A DNA stretch of 64,000 bases from Rhizobacter sp964253025. Its GTDB lineage: Bacteria > Pseudomonadota > Gammaproteobacteria > Burkholderiales > Burkholderiaceae_C. The first letter of the stretch is position 1. Every line of letters starts with the position of its first letter. This document shows, in pieces, positions 7,202-15,677 of the stretch. The stretch covers positions 124,001-188,000 of the forward strand of contig NZ_CAXUQC020000001.1 of assembly GCF_964253025.1 (NCBI RefSeq). Direction: 5' to 3'. The notes under the pieces were generated by a model, which did no database searches, had not been told where the DNA came from, and saw only the letters and a list, made by a program, of their open reading frames with translations. The translations under genes and the position numbers were made by a program.

Positions 7202-9450
7202 GTCGTCTGCTGGTGCCGCTTGAGGCGGGCCTGGATGCGGTCACGCAGGCGGGAGCGACCGCCGTCGGCCAGCATGCGACCGGCCCAGCGGTAGACGTTG
7301 AACTCGCGCACGTTGGCGCGCAGGCTGGCCATGCGCTCGCGCTGCTCGGCCGGGGGCATGTTCAGGCCCAGCGCCAGCGCATCGGCGCATTCCTCGACGT
7401 GGTACGGGTTGACGATCAAGGCTTCGGGCATCTCGCGCGCGGCGCCGGCGAAGCGGCTCAGGATCAGCACGCCCTGGTCGTCGTCGCGCGCGGCGACGAA
7501 CTCCTTGCAGACGAGGTTCATGCCGTCGTGCAGGCTGGTGACGACGCAGATGTCGGCCGCCCGGTAGAGCTCGATGAGCGCTGCGTGCTCGTGGTGTTCC
7601 GCGAGCAGGTGCACCGGCGTGTAGCCCTCGGCGCCGAAGCGCTTGTTGATGCGCTCGGTGACTTGCTGGATGCGGTCCTGGAAGGCGCGGTATTCCTCGA
7701 GCGAACTGCGCGAGGGCGCGGCGACCTGGATGAAGGAGAACTTGCCCACCCACTCGGGGTGTTTCTCGAGCAGGCGTTCGACCGCATGCAGCCGCTCCAG
7801 GATGCCCTTGGTGTAGTCGAAGCGGTCGACGCCGACGGCGATGCGGTGCTCGGTGCCATAGCCGAAGCGCTCACGCACGATGCGCCGGCACGCATCGACC
7901 GGCGCCCAGGTCGACATCTCGGCCTCCGAGGGCCATTCGATCGAGATGGGGTAGCTCTCCACCAGCGTGTCGTCGTCGTGGAACGAGATGGTGGAGTGCT
8001 CGTGCTCGATGCGGGCCTCGAGGAAGCGGTCGACCGTCTCGATGAAGTTCTTGCAGTGGAAGCGCGTGTGGAAGCCGAGGATGGTGCTGCCCAGCATGCC
8101 TTCGAGGATTTCCCGGCGCCACGGGCAGATGCCGAAGGACTCCGGGTTGGGCCAGGGGATGTGCCAGAAGGTCAGGATGGTCGCGCGCGGCAGCTTCTTG
8201 CGGATCATCGCCGGCAGCAGGGCGAAGTGGTAGTCCTGGACCAGCACGACGGGATCCTCGACCACGGCCTCGGCCACGACGGCGTCGGCAAATCGCTGGT
8301 TCACCTCGCGGTAGCGATTCCAGTCCGCCTCGCGGAAGACCGGCCGCACGTGCGCCACGTGGCACAGTGGCCACAGGCCTTCGTTGGAGAACCCGTAGTA
8401 GAAGCCCTGTTCCTCCTCGGGCGTGAGCCACAGGCGGCGCAGCACGTATTCGTCCTGGCCCGGGGGCACCATGACACGGTCGTTCGCGTCGACCACGTCG
8501 TGGTCGGCACTGCCGCTGCCGTGGGCGATCCAGGTGCCCGAGCAGGCGCGCATCACGGGTTCGACGGCGGTGACGAGGCCGCTCGCCGGACGCTTGACGA
8601 TCACGCCGTCCTTGCCCTTCTCGTGGATGTAGGGCTCGCGGTTCGAGACCACGATCACCTGGTCGCCGCGCAACTGCGTGCGCAGCAGCGTGCGCAGGCG
8701 TTCGGGGTTCCATTCCGCATCGGGCCCCTGGGCGCGCCGGTACTCGTCCTCCAGGTCGCGCAGCCGCGCGCGCAGGTCGGCCGCCAGGGGCGCCAGCTCC
8801 GGCGCCGGCGTGTTGTTCGACGACTGCGACATCGGCATCAGCACGCCCTCGCCACGCAGCAGTGCGCGCGCACCGGCCATCCACCCGCGCCAGCTGATCT
8901 GCGCGACGACGACGGTGATCAGCGTCATCGCGAGGCCCAGGCTCGCGATCAGGATGATGAGGTACTTCTGCGTGTCCTGGCTGCGCCGCTCGAGGAAGCT
9001 CAGGTCATGCAGGATGACGAGATCGGCCATGCGGCCGGCGTCGCCATTGATCGGGTGCATGCCCACTTGCACCGAGCCGCCCTCGAGCTTGAGCTGCGAT
9101 TCGTTCAGGGCCGCGATCTCGCGCGCCTTGTCGCAGGTCAGGGAACTCGGGAAGCCGGCCGTGCGACGAACCACCTCGCCTTCGATGGAGCACAGCCCGA
9201 TGCCGACCAGGCGTTCGTCCTGCGCGGCGCGGTTGATCAGGGTCTGCAGCCGCTGGGTGCGGAAGTCCTGGCGGTTCTCCGCGATGGAATCCGAGAGCGC
9301 ACTGGCCACCAGGGACCCACGCAGGTTCAGGTCGCGCGAGAACCACCTCAAGGTGAGCCGGTCCATGATCGGCAGCACGAGATAGGCCGTGGCGATCAGC
9401 GTGAGAACAAGGGGAAGCAGGAAGCGAAGCTGCAGTCGCAGTGAGGTCAT
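7198..9450 (-). CDS. otsA: Membrane-anchored trehalose-6-phosphate synthase with sensor-like N-terminus
   Basis: A 750-residue protein, much longer than typical soluble OtsA (about 470). Residues ~9-29 are a transmembrane helix. Residues 30-161 look like an extracytoplasmic cache-like sensor region (Cys87 and Cys106 inside). Residues 162-184 are a second helix, 185-240 a HAMP-like linker, and ~264-745 a complete GT20 synthase. GT20 signatures are VIVVSNREP, QDYHFALLP, FWHIPWPNPESF, GVDRFDYTKGILER and SLHDGMNLVCKEF. It makes trehalose 6-phosphate from UDP-glucose (or another NDP-glucose) and glucose 6-phosphate. Start ATG at 9450 immediately precedes the first helix; a frame extending to 9813 is rejected. 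Inference: the N-terminus senses an envelope or osmotic signal and tunes the catalytic domain. Confidence 0.9.
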   Translation of the reverse strand: MTSLRLQLRFLLPLVLTLIATAYLVLPIMDRLTLRWFSRDLNLRGSLVASALSDSIAENRQDFRTQRLQTLINRAAQDERLVGIGLCSIEGEVVRRTAGFPSSLTCDKAREIAALNESQLKLEGGSVQVGMHPINGDAGRMADLVILHDLSFLERRSQDTQKYLIILIASLGLAMTLITVVVAQISWRGWMAGARALLRGEGVLMPMSQSSNNTPAPELAPLAADLRARLRDLEDEYRRAQGPDAEWNPERLRTLLRTQLRGDQVIVVSNREPYIHEKGKDGVIVKRPASGLVTAVEPVMRACSGTWIAHGSGSADHDVVDANDRVMVPPGQDEYVLRRLWLTPEEEQGFYYGFSNEGLWPLCHVAHVRPVFREADWNRYREVNQRFADAVVAEAVVEDPVVLVQDYHFALLPAMIRKKLPRATILTFWHIPWPNPESFGICPWRREILEGMLGSTILGFHTRFHCKNFIETVDRFLEARIEHEHSTISFHDDDTLVESYPISIEWPSEAEMSTWAPVDACRRIVRERFGYGTEHRIAVGVDRFDYTKGILERLHAVERLLEKHPEWVGKFSFIQVAAPSRSSLEEYRAFQDRIQQVTERINKRFGAEGYTPVHLLAEHHEHAALIELYRAADICVVTSLHDGMNLVCKEFVAARDDDQGVLILSRFAGAAREMPEALIVNPYHVEECADALALGLNMPPAEQRERMASLRANVREFNVYRWAGRMLADGGRSRLRDRIQARLKRHQQTT

Positions 9451-9543
9451 TGATGTCGCGGGCGGCCCGCAGCGGGGGCCGGATCCAAAGGAGTGAAAGC
9501 GCCAAGAGGCAATGACGTTGCATTGCACAAAACCATGCGGACG

Positions 9544-9553
9544 ACTGTACAGT
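9544..9553. promoter_or_regulatory. Palindromic promoter-like site between otsA and the GH15 gene
   Basis: ACTGTACAGT is a perfect 10-bp palindrome in the 166-bp divergent region. On the plus strand a TTGCAC box precedes TGTACA by 17 nt; on the minus strand TACAGT could be a -10 for otsA. It may serve both directions. Weak evidence. Confidence 0.3.
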
Positions 9554-9616
9554 GGACCGTTGTGGCCAATCGGCGGTTTCTCGTGTCGGACAAGGCCTAC
9601 AGGAAAAGGAGAATTC

Positions 9617-11443
9617 GTGATCGGACCGGGCGTGGAACGGCAAGAACTACATCGTGAAGCGGGACTCGACCTCGCGCTGATCGGCAATTGCGCCATCAGT
9701 GCGCTCATCGATCGGCATGCGCGCATCGTGTGGTGCTGCATGCCGCGCTTCGACAGCGATCCGGTCTTCCACGCCCTGCTCGATTCCGCCAACGGCGTCG
9801 GCCACGACGGCACGCTCGCCGTCGAACTCGAAGGCGCCGTGCGCAGCGAGCAGTTCTACGAGCCGGGCACCGCCGTGGTCCGCACGCGCCTGTACGACGC
9901 CGCCGGCCATGGCATCGAGGTCACCGACTTCGCGCCTCGCTTCTGGGTGCGCGAGCGCATGTTCCATCCGGCTCAACTGGTGCGTCGAATCCGCCCGATC
10001 AACGGGCGCCCGCGGGTGCGGCTCATCGTGCGACCGCGCAGCGAGTGGGGCGCCACCGCGCCGTCCATCACGCGCGGCAGCAACCACCTGCGCTACGTCT
10101 CGCCGGCCGGCACGCTGCGCCTGAGCACCGATGCGCCGCTCACCTACGTGCTCGACGAGACCTGGTTCTCCCTGCATGCGCCGATCAGCATGCTCCTCGG
10201 CCCCGACGAGACCATCAGCAGCGGCATCGGTGACACGGCTCGCGACTTCGAGGAGCAGACGAGCCTCTACTGGCGTGAGTGGACACGACGCCTGGCCTTG
10301 CCGCTCGAGTGGCAGGACGCGGTCATCCGCTCGGCCATCACGCTGAAGCTGTGCCAGTACGGCGACACGGGTGCCATCGTCGCGGCGATGACGACCAGCA
10401 TTCCCGAAGCGCCGCACAGCCGCCGCAACTGGGACTACCGCTACTGCTGGTTGCGCGATGCCTTCTTCGTGGTGCGGGCGCTCAACAGCCTGTCCGAGGT
10501 CGGCACGATGGAAGACTACCTGCGCTGGGTGCACGACGTCGTGCGAAGCGCCGATGGCGGTCACGTGCAGCCGCTCTATGGCGTCGGCCTCGAGCAGGGT
10601 CTGGTCGAGCGGGAACTGGGCCACCTGGCCGGCTACCGTGGCATGGGGCCGGTGCGCGTGGGCAACCAGGCGTACGAGCACTTCCAGCACGACGTCTACG
10701 GCAACATCGTGCTCGGCGCGGCGCAGGCCTTCCATGACCACCGGCTGTTCCGGCGTGCGGACGTCGACGATTTCGCCGCATTGGAACCGGTGGGCGAGCG
10801 CGCCTGGCAGCTCCATGACCAACCCGATGCGGGCATGTGGGAACTGCGCACCCGCTCGCGCGTGCACACCTCGTCCTCGCTCATGTGCTGGGCCGCGTGC
10901 GACCGGCTCGGCAAGATCGCCACGGTGCTGGGCCTTCGCGACCGTGCCGTGATGTGGTCCGAGCGCGCGGCGGTCATCCAGCGTCGCATCCTCGAAGCCT
11001 CGTGGAGCGAGGAGCGCCAGGCGTTCGTCGAGAGCTTCGGCGGCCGCGACCTCGATGCGAGCGTGCTGCTGATGGCCGAGGTGGGCTTCATCAACCCGCG
11101 CGATCCCCGCTTCATCGCCACCGTCGACGCCCTCGAGGCCTCGCTTTGCGATGGCCCCTTCATGCGACGGTACGAGGCCCCAGACGACTTCGGGCGCCCC
11201 GAGACCGCCTTCAACGTCTGCTCGTTCTGGCGCATCGACGCCCTGGCGCGCATCGGGCGGGTGGAGCAGGCGCGGGAGATCTTCGAGACGCTGCTCTCGC
11301 GGCGCAACCACGTGGGCCTGCTGTCCGAGGACCTGTCGCCGGGCACCGGCGAGCTGTGGGGCAACTTCCCGCAGACATATTCGATGGTGGGCATCATCAA
11401 TGGCGCGATGCGCCTGTCCAAGCCCTGGGACACGGTGGTCTGA
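9617..11443 (+). CDS. Glycoside hydrolase family 15 protein (glucoamylase/trehalase-like)
   Basis: A 608-residue soluble cytoplasmic enzyme (no signal peptide). Start GTG at 9617 is supported by AGGAAAAGGAG just upstream; an earlier ATG at 9512 lies inside the promoter region. Bacterial GH15 architecture: N-terminal beta-sandwich (LDLALIGNCAISALIDRHA, CMPRFDSDPVF), then an (alpha/alpha)6 barrel with RRNWDYRYCWLRDAFF and the C-terminal GLLSEDLSPGTGELWGNFPQ, which holds a catalytic acid region. Members next to otsAB are often trehalases or alpha-glucosidases, so this enzyme may hydrolyse trehalose back to glucose; glucoamylase activity is the alternative. Heads a three-gene run with the following unknown protein (3-nt gap) and GTPase. 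Confidence 0.88.
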   Translation: MIGPGVERQELHREAGLDLALIGNCAISALIDRHARIVWCCMPRFDSDPVFHALLDSANGVGHDGTLAVELEGAVRSEQFYEPGTAVVRTRLYDAAGHGIEVTDFAPRFWVRERMFHPAQLVRRIRPINGRPRVRLIVRPRSEWGATAPSITRGSNHLRYVSPAGTLRLSTDAPLTYVLDETWFSLHAPISMLLGPDETISSGIGDTARDFEEQTSLYWREWTRRLALPLEWQDAVIRSAITLKLCQYGDTGAIVAAMTTSIPEAPHSRRNWDYRYCWLRDAFFVVRALNSLSEVGTMEDYLRWVHDVVRSADGGHVQPLYGVGLEQGLVERELGHLAGYRGMGPVRVGNQAYEHFQHDVYGNIVLGAAQAFHDHRLFRRADVDDFAALEPVGERAWQLHDQPDAGMWELRTRSRVHTSSSLMCWAACDRLGKIATVLGLRDRAVMWSERAAVIQRRILEASWSEERQAFVESFGGRDLDASVLLMAEVGFINPRDPRFIATVDALEASLCDGPFMRRYEAPDDFGRPETAFNVCSFWRIDALARIGRVEQAREIFETLLSRRNHVGLLSEDLSPGTGELWGNFPQTYSMVGIINGAMRLSKPWDTVV

Positions 11444-11446
11444 GAC

Positions 11447-12070
11447 ATGGTGCAGGCACCGGCTCCCCGACCCGCTGAGCGCCGTTACCGCGTGACGGGC
11501 CTGCCCGAGCGCGACGTGCTCGTGATCAAGTCCATGGTCAAGCTGCTGGCCGGCAAGACACGCGACCACTGGACTGCGGCCGATGCCGACCCGGTGCACG
11601 CCTTGATTGCGCCGGTCGGCTACGCCGAGCCCGTGGCGCCCCCCACGGCCATCGTGCGGGTCGGCCTGCCCCTGCGTGCGGACGATCTCTGGAGCCAGCT
11701 CGATCGTGCCAGCGCGCAGATCGAGCTCGACCTGGAACTCGTGCGACCGGTGGCTCGCGGCAGCGAGTCGGCGGGCGTGGCCGGCGGCCGGCGACTGCAG
11801 CTGATGCGGTGGCCGCCGGATTCCCTGCTGCGATCGGACCTGCGCTACCTTCGCCTCGCCACCATGCTGGGCGCGCGGCCGTTCGCCGTGGAAGAACTCG
11901 CCGCCAAGTCCGGCATTCCCCTGGCCACCTGCCATGCCTTTGCCGCCATGCTGCATGGCAACGGCGTGGCCGAATGGCTCATCGACCCCGACCATCCCGA
12001 CGCGTCGGCGCCCTCGACGGGCTCGTCGGGCCTGATCGGTCGCATCCGCTCCCGACTCGGACTCCCGTGA
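11447..12070 (+). CDS. Uncharacterised protein coupled to a small GTPase
   Basis: A 207-residue soluble protein that I cannot assign to a named family. The N-terminal half (about 10-115) resembles an effector-like domain with VLVIKSMVKLL. A conserved-looking core LLRSDLRYLRLATMLGARPF (about 127-146) leads into a possible winged-helix unit, FAVEELAAKSGIPLATCH, with a flexible C-terminus rich in Ser/Gly/Arg. It begins 3 nt after the GH15 stop, and its own stop overlaps the GTG start of the GTPase gene by 4 nt. Operon position suggests a partner or effector of the GTPase. Function unknown. Confidence 0.7.
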   Translation: MVQAPAPRPAERRYRVTGLPERDVLVIKSMVKLLAGKTRDHWTAADADPVHALIAPVGYAEPVAPPTAIVRVGLPLRADDLWSQLDRASAQIELDLELVRPVARGSESAGVAGGRRLQLMRWPPDSLLRSDLRYLRLATMLGARPFAVEELAAKSGIPLATCHAFAAMLHGNGVAEWLIDPDHPDASAPSTGSSGLIGRIRSRLGLP

Positions 12071-12588
12071 ACGCCATGGACCGCGAGCACCGCATCCTTT
12101 TCACCGGCACCATCGGCGTCGGCAAGAGCACCGCCGTGGCGAACCTGCTCGACGCACCGCCCGTCCGCACCACCCTCGGCGACAGTCCCGTGCCCGTGGC
12201 CATTGACCACGGCGACCTGCGCCTGGACAACGGCGATCGGCTGCGCCTGTACGGCACGCCGGGCCAGCGGCGCTTCGAGCCGACCTGGCGGAATCTCGCG
12301 GACGGCGCCATCGGCTTGGTCGTGCTGGTCGACCCCGGTCGGCCGGACCCCCTGGCCGACCTCGCCATCTACCTCGAGAACTTCACTGACCTGATCCACC
12401 GCACGGCGTGCGTGGTCGGCATCGCGCGCGACGGACACGACGCGTTGACCGCATCCGATGCCTACGCCGAGGTGGCGGCCCACCTCGGTGTCGTGTGTCC
12501 CATCGTGCCGGTGGACGTGCGTGACCGTGCCCAGGTGCTGCAGCTGGTGGACCTGCTGCTGGTGCAGCTGGAAAGTCGGGGGCTCTGA
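12067..12588 (+). CDS. Small Ras-like GTPase (COG2229-type)
   Basis: A 170-173-residue P-loop GTPase. Two starts are possible: GTG 12067, which overlaps the upstream stop as GTGA, or ATG 12076 (MDREHRILF). The P-loop is GTIGVGKS (residues 11-18 from the ATG). The switch II region is YGTPGQRRFEP, with Thr in place of the usual Asp of DxPG. The NKxD specificity motif is not recognisable (VVGIARDGHD occupies its place). This matches the bacterial MglA-like/COG2229 group, which commonly pairs with a small regulatory protein; here the coupled 207-residue protein fills that slot. Role unknown; such modules often control polarity or regulatory complexes. Confidence 0.8.
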   Translation: MNAMDREHRILFTGTIGVGKSTAVANLLDAPPVRTTLGDSPVPVAIDHGDLRLDNGDRLRLYGTPGQRRFEPTWRNLADGAIGLVVLVDPGRPDPLADLAIYLENFTDLIHRTACVVGIARDGHDALTASDAYAEVAAHLGVVCPIVPVDVRDRAQVLQLVDLLLVQLESRGL

Positions 12589-12662
12589 AGGGAGCCTGCA
12601 AGGCGGGTGGCCGGACACTGCAGCGAGCAGTCTCCACGCCATCTCCTCGCAAAGGCTTCCTG

Positions 12663-13244
12663 ATGAATCTCTCCCTTCTCCGCTGGTGCTCCACCTCGTG
12701 CCTCGCCGCGCTGCTTGCCGCCTGCGGAGGCGGCGGCAACGACTCGCCCGCCGCCGGGCCGGCCGATGCGCACGGCCCCACCACGGTCTGCACGCCAACC
12801 ATCGAGCAGTTCGACGCCCTGCGAATCAACACCTCGGAAGCCCAGGTCATCGACACCATGGGCTGCGACGGGCGCCGCATCTACGAGTCGTCCTCGGGCG
12901 GTGTGATGCGCCATGCACTCGACTGGGGGCGCCAGGGGGGCGGCCCCTACCTGATGGCCAACTTCGAGAACGGCGTGCTCTACGACGTCACCGCCACCGA
13001 CCTGACAGGCGTCGGCACGGCGGCTTGCCTGCCGACGCGCGTGGCGGTGTCGCAGCTGCGCGACGGCATGACCGTCGACGAGGTGTTTCGCATCGTTGGC
13101 TGCCCGGGCCAGACGCTGTCGGTGAACCGGACCGTGGCCGGCGCAAGCGTACTGGTCAGCTGGGGCCTGGACGACCAGGGGCCGTTCCTGACCGCCTACT
13201 TCCTGGGCGGCCGCTTGGCGGAGACGACAGCCATGCGCCTTTGA
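12663..13244 (+). CDS. Lipoprotein with tandem BLIP-like (SmpA/OmlA-fold) repeats
   Basis: A 193-residue predicted lipoprotein: lipobox LLAAC with Cys21, then GGGG. Two internal repeats of about 65 residues follow. The first runs FDALRINTSEAQVIDTMGC and ends W-GPYLMANFENGVL. The second runs VSQLRDGMTVDEVFRIVGC and ends W-GPFLTAYFLGGRL. This is the layout of tandem BLIP/SmpA-like modules, small alpha-beta folds known in beta-lactamase inhibitory protein and BamE. Periplasm-facing membrane attachment is inferred, and the partner is unknown. Not obviously part of the upstream operon (75-nt gap). Confidence 0.7.
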   Translation: MNLSLLRWCSTSCLAALLAACGGGGNDSPAAGPADAHGPTTVCTPTIEQFDALRINTSEAQVIDTMGCDGRRIYESSSGGVMRHALDWGRQGGGPYLMANFENGVLYDVTATDLTGVGTAACLPTRVAVSQLRDGMTVDEVFRIVGCPGQTLSVNRTVAGASVLVSWGLDDQGPFLTAYFLGGRLAETTAMRL

Positions 13245-13252
13245 AGCGCGCC

Positions 13253-13270
13253 GCCGTGTGCCGGCACGGC
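13253..13270. terminator. Possible convergent hairpin terminator
   Basis: GCCGTG (13253-13258) pairs with CACGGC (13265-13270) across a 6-nt loop, between the convergent lipoprotein and msrQ genes. No T-tract follows, so this may be only a weak or Rho-assisted site. Confidence 0.3.
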
Positions 13271-13275
13271 GCGGC

Positions 13276-14064
13276 TCAGCGCGTCGTGCGAAGGCGCTGC
13301 ACCACGCGCCATCCCAGCAATACGCCGAGCACGGCGGCATAGACCGCCACTTCCGCAAAGTCGTTCTTGCCGGCCCGCATCCAGAAGAAGTGCAGCAGGC
13401 CGAGCAGGGCGGTGCCGTAGACCAGCCGGTGCAGCAGCTTCCAGCGTGCCGCCCCCAGCGCCTTGATGGCGCGGTTGAACGAGGTGGCCGCCAACGGCAG
13501 CATCAGCAGCAGCGCCAGGGAGCCCACGAGGATGAAGGGGCGCTTGGCGATGTCGCGTGCGATCTCGGCCATCAGCCATTCCTTGTCGAGCCAGGCGTAG
13601 CTCAGGAAGTGCAGACAACCGTAGAAGAAGGTGAACAGGCCCAGCATGCGCCGGAAGCGGGCCAGCGCCGGCTTGCCGATCCACTGGCGCACGGGGGTGA
13701 TGGCGAGCGTCAGGCAGAGCAGGCGCAGCGTCCAGTCGCCGAGCCCGCGGATGAGGGCTTCGGCCGGGTTGGGTCCGAGGCCATTGGTGACCGCGCCCCA
13801 CACCAGCCACGCCAGTGGCAGGAGGGCGGCAAGGAACAGCACGGGCTTGGCCGCGGGATGCAACAGCAGGCCCTTCCGAGCGCGGGCCGCTGAGGTGGCG
13901 GACCCGTCCGTGCGAGCTGCAGCGGGCGACTTCACAGGCCCATTCGCGGCGCGGGCCAGGGTGGGCCCCGCGCCCGACGAAGGCGCAGAACCGGTCGCCT
14001 GCGGGGTCAGGCCCGTGCCGGCACGGGCCGAGGAGCCGCCACCGGGCGGCAGGATGGATGACAT
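13276..14064 (-). CDS. msrQ: MsrQ, heme-binding membrane subunit of the periplasmic methionine sulfoxide reductase
   Basis: A 262-residue protein. Residues ~70-255 form about six transmembrane helices of the ferric-reductase-like fold, with histidines that can ligate heme in FFYGCLHFLSY and in WKLLHRLVYGTALLGLLHFFW. It passes electrons from the respiratory chain to MsrP, which repairs oxidised methionines in periplasmic proteins. The first ~65 residues are an unusual Gly/Ala/Pro/Ser-rich cytoplasmic extension not expected in the family; a later start (none is an obvious ATG) cannot be excluded. Lies 22 nt downstream of msrP in the same operon. Confidence 0.88.
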   Translation of the reverse strand: MSSILPPGGGSSARAGTGLTPQATGSAPSSGAGPTLARAANGPVKSPAAARTDGSATSAARARKGLLLHPAAKPVLFLAALLPLAWLVWGAVTNGLGPNPAEALIRGLGDWTLRLLCLTLAITPVRQWIGKPALARFRRMLGLFTFFYGCLHFLSYAWLDKEWLMAEIARDIAKRPFILVGSLALLLMLPLAATSFNRAIKALGAARWKLLHRLVYGTALLGLLHFFWMRAGKNDFAEVAVYAAVLGVLLGWRVVQRLRTTR

Positions 14065-14086
14065 GGGCGCGGTGCCGTCAGCCGGC

Positions 14087-15079
14087 TCAGAAGAACTTCT
14101 TCAAGTCCATGCCGGCGTAGAGCGACGCCACCTGGGCCTCGTAGCCGTTGAACATCTGCGTCGCGCGCTTCTTGGCAAACAGCCCGTCCTCACCGATGCG
14201 GCGCTCCTTGGCCTGGCTCCAGCGTGGGTGGTCCACGTTCGGGTTGACGTTCGAATAGAAGCCGTACTCCTCGGGCGCCGTGCGGTTCCACGAGGTCAGT
14301 GGCTGCTTGTCGGTGAAGCGGATCTTGACGATGGACTTGCCGCTCTTGAAGCCGTATTTCCATGGCACCGCCAGACGCAAAGGCGCACCGTTCTGGTTGG
14401 GCAGCACCTCGCCATAGAGGCCGAAGGCCAGCAGGGTCAGAGGGTTCATCGCCTCGTCCATGCGCAGGCCTTCGACGTACGGCCAGGACAGCACCCGGGA
14501 ACCGAGGGCCGGCATCTGTTTCGGGTCGGCCAGGGTGACGAACTCGACGAACTTCGCATCGCTCGTGGGCTCGACGCGCTTGATCAGCGCCGACAGCGAG
14601 TAGCCGACCCACGGGATCACCATCGACCACCCTTCGACGCAGCGCAGCCGGTAGACCCGCTCTTCCATCGGTGCCAGCTTGAGGAGTTCGTCGAGGTCGA
14701 AGCTGCGCGGTTTCGCCACCGCCCCTTCCACGGCCACCGTCCACGGCCGAGGTTTGAGCGTGCCGGCGGCTCGGGCCGGGTCGGCCTTGTCGGTGCCGAA
14801 CTCGTAGAAGTTGTTGTACGTCGTGATGTCGGCGTAGGCCGTGGGCCGCTCCATGGTGGCGGCACCGGCCACGGCGCTGCGCTGCCCGGGCAGTGCGGCC
14901 AGCTTGTTGGGCCGCGGCGTCTGGGCCATGGCCTCGCGGCCCGCCCATGCGGCGAGGGCCAGGCCGCTGCCGCCGGCGGCCAGTGCCGCCAGCATGGTGC
15001 GGCGCTGCTCGTAGACGGCCCGCGGGGTGATCTCGGACGACGCGGGGTGAACGAAACCACGGTCTTTCAGGAAATGCAT
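14087..15079 (-). CDS. msrP: MsrP, periplasmic molybdopterin methionine sulfoxide reductase catalytic subunit
   Basis: A 330-residue enzyme with a Tat signal (Arg26-Arg27 in EQRRTMLAALAAGG, then an Ala/Gly-rich helix ending EAMAQ). The molybdenum-ligating cysteine is Cys147 in YRLRCVEGWSMVIPW. Other MsrP signatures include TYNNFYEFGTDK and APLRLAVPWKYGFKSGKS. It reduces methionine sulfoxide in envelope proteins after oxidative or hypochlorite stress, using electrons from the membrane subunit encoded just downstream. No dedicated regulator is visible near the promoter. Confidence 0.95.
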   Translation of the reverse strand: MHFLKDRGFVHPASSEITPRAVYEQRRTMLAALAAGGSGLALAAWAGREAMAQTPRPNKLAALPGQRSAVAGAATMERPTAYADITTYNNFYEFGTDKADPARAAGTLKPRPWTVAVEGAVAKPRSFDLDELLKLAPMEERVYRLRCVEGWSMVIPWVGYSLSALIKRVEPTSDAKFVEFVTLADPKQMPALGSRVLSWPYVEGLRMDEAMNPLTLLAFGLYGEVLPNQNGAPLRLAVPWKYGFKSGKSIVKIRFTDKQPLTSWNRTAPEEYGFYSNVNPNVDHPRWSQAKERRIGEDGLFAKKRATQMFNGYEAQVASLYAGMDLKKFF

Positions 15080-15253
15080 GCCGTCTCCTCGAGGCGCTGG
15101 GCGCCGTCTGCACAGGGATGGGTTCGAGCCGCGCGGCGCCGCACAGTTCCGCCCGCAAACGGCCTTTCACGGCGGCCGGGCGTCGCAAGCAAACGCTGCC
15201 GATCGAGTCCGGCCTCGGGGCCCTGCAGCGGCGCCGCCGCCGCCGCCGCCCGC

Positions 15254-15616
15254 TCAGCGAAGCTCGCCGAAGTTGGTGTCGTCGATCAGCGAGTTGAAGC
15301 CGGTGTCGACGAACAGGCGCAGCGAGTTGCGCGCCACCCGTTCGCGGAAGTTCTTTCGTGCGAACAGCTTGGCCTGCGCTTCGCCCGGCAGGTCGGTGAT
15401 GTTGATGATGTTCTTGACGATGAGGGTGTCGATCACGTCCTCGATCACGCGGACGAAGTCGGCGTCGAGCCGGCCGAAGTCGCTGGGATTCGGGGCGGTG
15501 TGACCGAGGAACACCATCAGCTCGGCATGGCCGTCGGGCAGGAATTCCATGCCCTCGGCACCGTGCCGGTGCAAGCTTTCGATCTGGCCATCGGGGCCAC
15601 GTCGGACGTAAGGCAT
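15254..15616 (-). CDS. Conserved hypothetical protein of beta-proteobacteria
   Basis: A 120-residue soluble protein starting MPYVRRGPDGQIESLHRHGA. The acidic middle and the ending SLRLFVDTGFNSLIDDTNFG match a small family found in Burkholderiales, which is sometimes labelled tryptophan synthase subunit beta like without supporting chemistry. Two adjacent asparagine/isoleucine-rich turns (IVKNIINITDL) are recognisable. No catalytic motif is visible. It sits between msrP and ccsB on the same strand, with gaps of 61 nt upstream and 174 nt downstream, so it may be independently transcribed. Function unknown. Confidence 0.7.
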   Translation of the reverse strand: MPYVRRGPDGQIESLHRHGAEGMEFLPDGHAELMVFLGHTAPNPSDFGRLDADFVRVIEDVIDTLIVKNIINITDLPGEAQAKLFARKNFRERVARNSLRLFVDTGFNSLIDDTNFGELR

Positions 15617-15677
15617 GGTGGCGGGCAGGTTGGACGGGGAATGCCTACTATAGTCCCGTCCCCCACCCGAAGCACGC

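Noticed and set aside
7213..9444. Open frame of 743 codons on the plus strand
   Set aside because: It is antisense to the intact otsA gene; its product is His/Arg/Ala/Gln-rich with no family motif, a product of high third-position GC.
9647..11995. Open frame of 782 codons on the minus strand
   Set aside because: Antisense to the GH15 and following gene; composition is typical of a shadow frame.
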